Of a DNA stretch of 64,000 nt, positions 57,155-64,000 are shown in pieces (position 1 is the first letter of the stretch; every line of letters starts with the position of its first letter). The DNA is from Chamaecrista fasciculata. Taxonomy: Eukaryota > Streptophyta > Magnoliopsida > Fabales > Fabaceae. Under the pieces are notes generated by a model. It did not search any database, had not been told where the DNA came from, and saw nothing but the letters and a program-made list of their open reading frames with translations. The stretch lies in the NCBI GenBank assembly GCA_003254925.1, contig QANZ01044946.1:44082-108081 (forward strand), read 5' to 3'. The position numbers and the translations under genes are program-made.

Positions 57155-59524
57155 GTATGATATATTTGAAATATATAGTTCATGCCACTAACAGTAGATT
57201 GAAATAGCTTATGGCACTAATAGTAGTTTTAGAAGAAATGAGCTGGTAGTCGCAGCCGCATTATTGTACAGCACTAATCCATTGATTGTACAGATAAAAT
57301 GTAAATACATTCTTTTTTCTAGTTCTCACTCATTCATAAAATGGAATGGAATAGCTTATTGTTATTTTTCCCAATATTGCCTTTGTAATTGAATATAATA
57401 GAGTTTTATAAAGGATAAAATTGTCATTTTATTAAAATTACTAAGATATAATTATCTTTTAAAAATATAAATAAATTCATTTCATCCTTGGCCTCCAAAT
57501 TGGAGGTCAAAAATATGAGGTTTTGGATGGACAAAGAGGGCTTGAGAGATCCTCATTGTCCCTTACACTTCATCCTTATTACAACATCCAAATATAAGTT
57601 TTATATGTTTTCACTCCATTCCATTTCATTTTCTCTCGGTTATGTTATCATCACTTTGTGACTCAATATCAACAATCAACATCAAACAATGTTTTGTTTT
57701 GCACACATGGCGCTTTCTCATGAAGTGTTAAATTACTGTTCAAACCACACACTCATTGAAATGCCCACAGCTATTTCATAATTTCCATTTTTTATATATA
57801 TTTTCTGATCAAGTAAATTCCCTCACTAAAAATCCAACTTAAGTGCCAAAATTCCCTCACGTTCAAGTCATCTTTCCTTCTTCAAATCTCAAATCTTATC
57901 AACTTCTCACTCCAAAATTCAAATTTTAAAATTCAATCTCCAAATTTCAATCTCATATCTCAAATATTAAAAACTTCTCCAAATTTCCCTACATTGACAT
58001 TCCTCTTTTCCTCCTCTCTTCTTTCTCCTCCTTCTCCCTTCTTTCTCCTCTCTACCAAAATTATCACAGTCACGCCAGATTTCAAATTCCCCTGCTATAT
58101 CTCTCATATTTCTCCTCTCTTCAACTTTTCGTGATCTCTCAAGGCAACGCCAGCGTCCCACCATAGCTGTCATCCTCAACCTTCAAATCGCTGTCATCCT
58201 CAATGCAACGCGAGCGTCCTACAGCCACAGCCACCATCGATGTTTTCTCTTCGCGGTCTCTCAACTTTCCATTAATCCTTTCAAAACTTGCTTTAGAAAA
58301 AGAAAAAATCGGTGAGATCTGACCAATAAACGCATGTTTCTCTATCTCTCTCACCATCTCCTCCATTCTCTTGCTTTGTAGAGTCGTTCAAAGCCACCAA
58401 GCCGCCGAGGATGAAGATGAGTCGTTCAAAACTTGCTTTAGAAAAAAAAATCGTGTGCAGACACGAGCTTTATTAAAGATATACTATTTACTTATGTTAG
58501 TTTACATTTTTTTTTTTTGTATATTCAGTCATATAAAATGAGTTCCATGTTCCTTATTTCTTTTATTGAAAGTATAACTATAACTATATGCTTAATTTTA
58601 GTCCAGAGCTCATTTGTCAAGCACATTATGATGTTTGCTGAATCTTCTGCAGTAGCCTGAAATGAGAAAGTTTGGTCTAGCTGGATTGATCTCCTCTGTT
58701 TTAAGAGCTCATTTACATGAATATGATCCAATTTTTTCAATGGCTCTGAGATATTTGATAAAGTTAGTTTATCTATCAACTTTTTTTTTGTCATTGAATT
58801 TTTGGTAACTGATCAAATTTGTTTACCTACTCTTTTGTCACTGAATTTGTATTAATTTGTGACTGGTCCTATAGTAATATGTATACTTTTCTTTATCCAA
58901 GCTTTTTATTTTTTTGTTATTTTCTTCTCTCTTTTTATAACATTGTAGTTAAATTGAAACTTAATTTTGGTTGAATTAGAGTGTGTCTCTGCAAATTCAT
59001 ACCAAAAATTAGTGATTTGACTAAATTTCTTAGATTACAGAAGAGAAGAGGGTAAAAATTAACAATATATATGTCAAAATTTATTTTTGGTATGCTGAAA
59101 TCAGGTAAATCCTATGAATATGAAGTATGTAGGAATGCAGCAATATATGGGGATTTCTTCATATGTTGTTTAGGACATTGTAATTTGAATGACTAACTGT
59201 TTTCTTATCCAACTCTATTATTATAGTGGCTTATCTTATTTCGGCAGTGTGTAGTTGCATATATACAACTTGATGGTTACTTTTTGGAATTGTGATCCAG
59301 GTTCAATTTTGCTTTGTAGAATCTATGTGTGTGCGTGTCTCCTCCTTTGTTTCACATCTTTTTCAGAAAATACGTGTCCTATATTCACAATGCTCGACTT
59401 TATTGTGCTCAGCAGTAATTAGTTCTCCTTCATAAAAGCGACATATAGTTGAAGCTAAAAAGGAGTGAAATTTTATAATTGCCTTACTTTTCTGTCTGCA
59501 TAACCGTATATTCTCCTATTGTAG
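57155..59524. other. Gene-poor stretch between phospholipase D and MED25-like exons
   Basis: It contains the phospholipase D 3' UTR (up to about 57320), then a C/T-rich block (57940-58150). Around 58120-58450 there is a small duplicated region in which caaaacttgctttagaaaaa occurs twice and gctgtcatcctca occurs twice. I looked here for the first two MED25 exons (vWA start) and for other NHX exons and found neither. Confidence 0.6.
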
Positions 59525-59571
59525 CACTTGGAGCAGTATTTTCAGCCACGGATTCAGTTTGCACATTGCAG
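59525..59571 (+). pseudogene. Isolated exon of a vacuolar Na+/H+ exchanger (NHX type)
   Basis: Bases 59525-59571 are flanked by an acceptor (cctattgtag) and a donor (gtatgtg). They encode LGAVFSATDSVCTLQ (after two bases completing an Ala or similar codon). This matches the strongly conserved AIGAIFAATDSVCTLQ membrane motif of plant NHX antiporters, and a 47-base exon ending in CTLQ is what intact NHX genes have. No other NHX exon was found on either side in this window. It therefore looks like a captured or left-over exon. Confidence 0.75.
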
Positions 59572-59846
59572 GTATGTGTTCATAAACGGTTTGCCTTACT
59601 GATTTTGAGCTTATAGTTTTTTCTTTTTCTTTTTTTTTTTTTTTTTTTGTAGGTTCGTTCTTTCAGCCTATACTTCAAACATTACAAGTTGGAACGAAGC
59701 AATTTTAGTAGTTGCCTTTCATTGGAAAACTGAAACAGTGTGTTTCTAATATCAGTTGTTCAATTCAGATGAATGTTTTGGTACCTTATTTCATCAGATT
59801 TAGATCTCTTAATGAATTAATGGATAGTCANGATCAATGGATGCAG

Positions 59847-62800
59847 GTTGCCTTGTGCAACGTACTGGCTGGACAAGAGACCCAGATGTTTTCTTGCGGT
59901 GGTTATCAGCCATACCCTTTGTTGGTGGTGGTTTTAATGATGCTGCCATGGCTGAAGGGCTTTCTGAAGCTCTGATGGTATATATGCTGTATAAATTTTA
60001 TCCTTTCAAGTTTCAATTGATTTTCTTTTCTTCTCAATTATCATATTTCTGGTATGAAATCTAAATTATCATGCCTGTGCTCTGTAAATTTGAATTCTAA
60101 TTAAGGGGACTGGTTTTATGGTGGGGATTCTGTGGATAGCCATCAAACCTAAGGCATCGCATATTTCCTTGGAATTTTTAGTTATTTCTTCTTTTGTTTT
60201 TTGTTTTTTCATCTAAGCATTGTTAGGATTCCTGTGCTGCAATTTTGGCTGCCATTGACTGTAAAATTATCAAATGGGCTGGTCAGTTTAGGCCATTCTA
60301 AAACGGGCTTAATTTCCCCTCCCCTAACTCATTCATTAAAGGGGCAGGCTGGGTTGGCCTTTGTGAATGTAGTTATTGTCGTTTGAAGATTCTCTCACTA
60401 TAACTAGGTGTGCGTTTGGATTAGTGCGATGAAACCCAAGGGACCGGGTGGGCAACCCAAAAAAATAGAGTCTATGTGTATTATGGATGTAATGATCTAA
60501 AGATCTATTTTCTCGTGTACGTCAATCATGCATATATATGCTTTCTCTTTTAAAAAGGAGACAGACGCTGGCTTGCAATTTCAGCTCATTTATTGATTTT
60601 TGTTCATGTGTTTTTTGTGTCGAAATCAATCTATCTATCTTATGTGAAAACACCACGAGTTTATTCTTAACCGTTAATTTAGAACAAGTATTTTTCATTA
60701 CTATGATTTTAAATTGTGGTTAAAGTGCATTTTTGGTCCCATAACTTTTGCTGAGATCTCAAAGATTTGGGACTAAATATGTAACCTGACCCAAAGATAT
60801 GAAACCAAAAATGGAACATGGGACCAAATCTGCAATTTGAGCAAATGATATGGGACCAAAAGTGCAACAAAAAAAGTTACGAGACCAAATTGAGACCTAA
60901 GCAAAAATGGGACCAAAAGTGCACTTTGGCCTAAATTGTTTATCTGGAAAATAATTCTATTTCCTACAAATTTAAATAAATTAGGTTTGACATTTGAGTT
61001 TTAGTAATACTCATTAATTATTCATGAATGATTATGTATAATTTTTAAACATTGTTTCTGAAATTTGATTTTCTTGCTACAACATTGGAATTCTCAGATG
61101 TTCCCCAGTTCTCAAAATGGAAGCCAAAATCAGCAAAATGTGGAAATGCAAAAGCATTGTATTCTTGTTGCTGCAAGTAATCCCTACCCGCTGCAGACAC
61201 CTGTTTATGTACCCCGAATCCAGAATATAGAGCAAAGTGAAACCATTGACTCGGTTTCAGATGCAGGCAATCGTCTACATGATGCTGAAGCTGTTGCTAA
61301 AGCATTTCCTCAGGTATTTTATAATGTTTGCTGCTAACGTTGTAGTCTTTCACACTTTGTTCTTATATGCTCTTTTTGCATCCAGTGTTCTGTTTCTCTA
61401 TCAGTTATCTGCCCAAAGCAGCTCCCCAAAGTTAAAGCCATTTACAATGCGGTAAGTAAGCCATCTGACTCTTATAACAGAAAAAAATATTTATTTATTT
61501 ATTATTTTAAGGGGTAGGATATCAGTTAACTTGTTACTTAGCAAAATCTAATTATCTATCTGAAATTAACTACTAAGAAACACAAAAATGATTTGATAAA
61601 GTCTCATTATATCCCTTTGGCAATGTAGGGGAAGCGTAACAATCATCAAGCAGATCCACCTCTTGATATTAAAAACTCTCATTTTCTTATTTTAATATCC
61701 GAGAGTTTCCGGGAAGCCCGTTCTGCTTTGAGTCGATCTGGGATCACAAGTTTACCTTCAAATCAGAGTCCTGTTAAAGTGGATGCAGTCTCTGTTGCAC
61801 CAGTTACAGGGACAGCCCCTACTTCTGTGCCTTCAGGTTGTTTAAAATTTAATATATGGTTCCCTTATCAAAGAGACAAAGACATTAGTAAATGTGATAG
61901 TCATAAGTTATGTATTTCAATGGACTAAATTTTATATATTTAGTGTTTTTTTTGTCTGTATTTATCTGGCATCATTTGGAAGAGTGAATATGTCAAGTGT
62001 GTAAATCTCATGCATGTGATTTTGCCCTACCTTTAGCTTCTTGTAATGTTAAGCATGGTTTGGAGGTTAAAGGACAATTTTTGGAAATTTATACTAATGG
62101 TGGTAGTTTGCTGCTCCTATGGTAACCTAATTGAAGTGCGCCTAGGATTGTGGGATAGTTTAATGTGAAAACATATATTGTTAAGTACTGTCTTCATGAT
62201 TTTCTTCTGGAGCCGGCTTTTGGGTTTTTATATTAGTTTTCGTATTGAATATAAATTGAAATTGGAGGATTTTTGTATTTCCAGCTTGCTTTGTTAGCAC
62301 TTTGATATTAATTGTGTCCATCTTGTTACAATTGTAGTCAACCCATTTCTACTTAAAAAGCATAGGTGAAAGTATTTGGTATTTGGCCTTCAGTTTTGAC
62401 TTGGCTAGTGGACTTTTGAACCCGTGTTGAATTTCCTCCAACCCATTTCTACATATTGATATTGCTGTTTTTTCTATGGATTTTTCAGTAAATGGATCCA
62501 TCCCAAACCGGCAACCAATTCCTGCTGTGAATATGGCCTCTGCAACTGTTAAAGTGGTAAGATTTTTATCCTCCTATCCTTTGGAAAATAATGATAATGG
62601 ACCGGATGTAAAGCCTATGATGTCAATGTCACAGCCCTTACGACCAGTGGGTCCTGCTCAAGCAAATGTAAACATTCTGAACAATCTTTCTCAAGCACGG
62701 CAGGTGCTAGGAGGAACCTCTATGGGACTTAAGTCAATGAATCAAACTCCCGTGGCCATGCACATGTCAAACATGATATCTAGTGGAATGGCATCTACTG

Positions 62801-63897
62801 TTGCTGCTCAAAATGTGTTTTCATCTGGACAGTCAAGCATAACATCAATAACTTCAGCCACTACAAATGTGTCTGGAAGTTCAAACATTGGGATTTCACA
62901 ACCATTGGGAAATCTGCAAAGTGCTGTTAGTATGGGTCAATCAGGGCTCGGTATGAGCCAAGGAAACATTTCGGGTGCCCAAATGGTGCAAAGTGGAGTT
63001 AACAACATGAACCAAAATGTGATGAATGGCCTTGGTCCCTCAGTTGTCTCTTCTGGCACTGGTACAATGATTCCTACTCCGGGAATGTCTCAGCAAGTAC
63101 AATCGGGGATGCAGCCACTTGGTGTGAAGAATGCAGCAGCTAATATGCCATTACCTCAACAGACATCAGGTGCTTTGCAATCTATACAATCCAAATATGT
63201 GAAGGTTTGGGAGGTTTGTCTTGATCCTTAACCTCTTAGTACTCCTCTCAAGCATTGACTTGTCTTTTCCTTTCTCCTTTATCCACGAAATATTCTCCAG
63301 TTAAGTAAGCAAAGAAAGATGAACAGAATATGAAATACTCAAAGAAGTTGATAGTTGCTAAAATGGTGAAAAAATATGAAAAGAATGAGTTTTGTTGAAT
63401 AAGAGCTATGTTTAGGGTGTTCTGTTGATAGTTCTGTTGAATGGTGTCATTGTTTCTTCTTTTCATATTCACTCAAAATGAGTTTGACATAATTCTTTTG
63501 AAATTCTTTTCTAAAAATATTTCTCCAAATAGACTGAAATCAAGAAACATAAAAAGACATTTCTAGTATTTTCAGAAACTAATTTGTGGTATTTTTTTTT
63601 ACTTTACACAAAATAAACTCTTTAAACATATTGATACCATCATTTAATCTAAAAAAAGTCATAAAATATATAGTCATTCAAATTAACATCATTTAACAAT
63701 AAATAAAAATAAATTCTTGACTGTATAAAATAAACATCTTTCTTAAACATCTTTCATAAAGCATAAGTCATGGGAAATTTTATGTGGCTGTTCTGACTTG
63801 CCTTTGCATCAGTTTTGTAACCTCGTAGTTAAAATCCATGCAGGGAAGCTTATTTGGGCAAAGACAAGGGCAGCCTGTGTTTATCACCAGACTAGAG
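59847..63897 (+). CDS. Mediator subunit 25 (MED25/PFT1)-like exons; 5' exons missing, 3' end beyond window
   Basis: MED25 joins transcription factors to the Mediator complex (jasmonate, light and flowering responses in plants). Six exons are read in frame: 59847-59977, 61098-61313, 61386-61451, 61629-61836, 62489-63213 and 63844-63897. They encode CLVQRTGWTRDPDVFLRWLS and GGGFNDAAMAEGLSEALM (vWA part), CSVSLSVICPKQLPKVKAIY, and the Met/Gln/Gly/Ser-rich middle (TGTMIPTPGMSQQ). VKVWE and GQRQGQPVFITRLE start the ACID domain. The first vWA exons were not found upstream, and an N lies at 59831. The fifth exon reads VRFLSSYPL where relatives have a Pro/Ser-rich stretch of about 45 residues. GSLFGQRQ replaces the usual GNLSGQRQ. 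It could be a truncated paralogue or a gene split by misassembly. Confidence 0.8.
60719..60931. mobile_element. Foldback MITE, 'ggttaaagtgcatttttggtcc' family, short form (213 bp), in MED25-like intron
   Basis: The ends are gttaaagtgcatttttggtc and ccaaaagtgcactttggcc. The flanks taaattgtg (60710-60718) and taaattgtt (60932-60940) agree at 8 of 9 bases. The left arm is mostly deleted compared with 32226 and 42290, so the inverted repeat is asymmetric. Confidence 0.85.
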
Positions 63898-64000
63898 GTA
63901 TGACAATTTTTCTCTGTATTAAATTTATATTAGTGCTGCTTGTCACTGTTTTCACTGATAGTAATAGCCCTTTTTCATTCAGTCTCATTCTTTGTAGTGG

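Noticed and set aside
58525..58794. Open frame on the minus strand (KLDHIHVNELLKQRRSIQLD, FQATAEDSANIIMCLTNELW) that looks protein-like
   Set aside because: It contains a possible acceptor before ATAEDSAN, but I could not link it to any family or to a second exon, and the opposite strand is open over much of the same stretch. Not supported as a gene.
1..64000. CRISPR arrays, bacterial operons, rRNA or tRNA genes
   Set aside because: I saw no spaced direct-repeat array, no ribosomal RNA and no recognisable tRNA cloverleaf. The window is plant nuclear DNA.

Overview
This window is nuclear DNA from a eudicot plant. Genes are split by short GT-AG introns, intergenic DNA is AT-rich, and the gene set is plant-specific: phloem-protein-2 F-box genes, pectinesterases with PMEI domains, a PX/PH-type phospholipase D and Mediator subunit 25. 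I cannot name the species. Three single N characters (19648, 26745, 59831) mark assembly joins or unresolved bases.

Layout: (1) 1-6840, a soluble epoxide hydrolase cluster on the minus strand: the 5' end of one gene at the left edge, a complete three-exon gene (3416-5732), and a 14-codon remnant with duplicated promoter pieces further upstream. (2) 8970-10909, a small five-exon Arg/Ser/Lys-rich nuclear protein gene (minus). (3) 11491-13118, an internally deleted LINE with both ends and target-site duplications. (4) 15751-20581, two pectinesterase genes (minus); the first has Glu in place of a catalytic Gln. (5) 22053-24996, a seven-exon F-box/LRR gene (minus). (6) 28144-31812, a glycine-rich-domain-protein-like (GRDP, DUF1399) gene (minus) with a one-base frameshift in its last exon. 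(7) 35316-41833, two F-box PP2-B genes (minus) with the same exon structure. (8) 45166-47688, an eight-exon plastid TPR-like gene (plus) with a GC-AG intron. (9) 50540-57154, a 19-exon phospholipase D zeta gene (plus). (10) 59525-63897, a single exon of a vacuolar Na+/H+ exchanger (NHX), then MED25 exons that lack the usual first exons and run off the right edge.

The DNA between genes, and several introns, is full of small mobile elements. There are hAT-type foldbacks with 8-bp target-site duplications (TSDs). Several foldback MITE families have 9-bp TSDs, pointing to Mutator-like elements, and are built from repeated TTGGTCC-like words. There are LINE fragments and one SINE. The most unusual signal is a set of about a dozen tiny insertions (12 to 54 nt), mostly ending in CC before an A-run and each bounded by direct repeats of about 11 to 17 bp. 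They look like extremely truncated products of LINE-type retrotransposition.

The genes are unrelated housekeeping and stress genes, not a pathway. Local tandem duplication (epoxide hydrolases, pectinesterases, PP2-B genes) is the main organising theme. All exon boundaries were read by hand from splice sites and reading frame, without transcript evidence.
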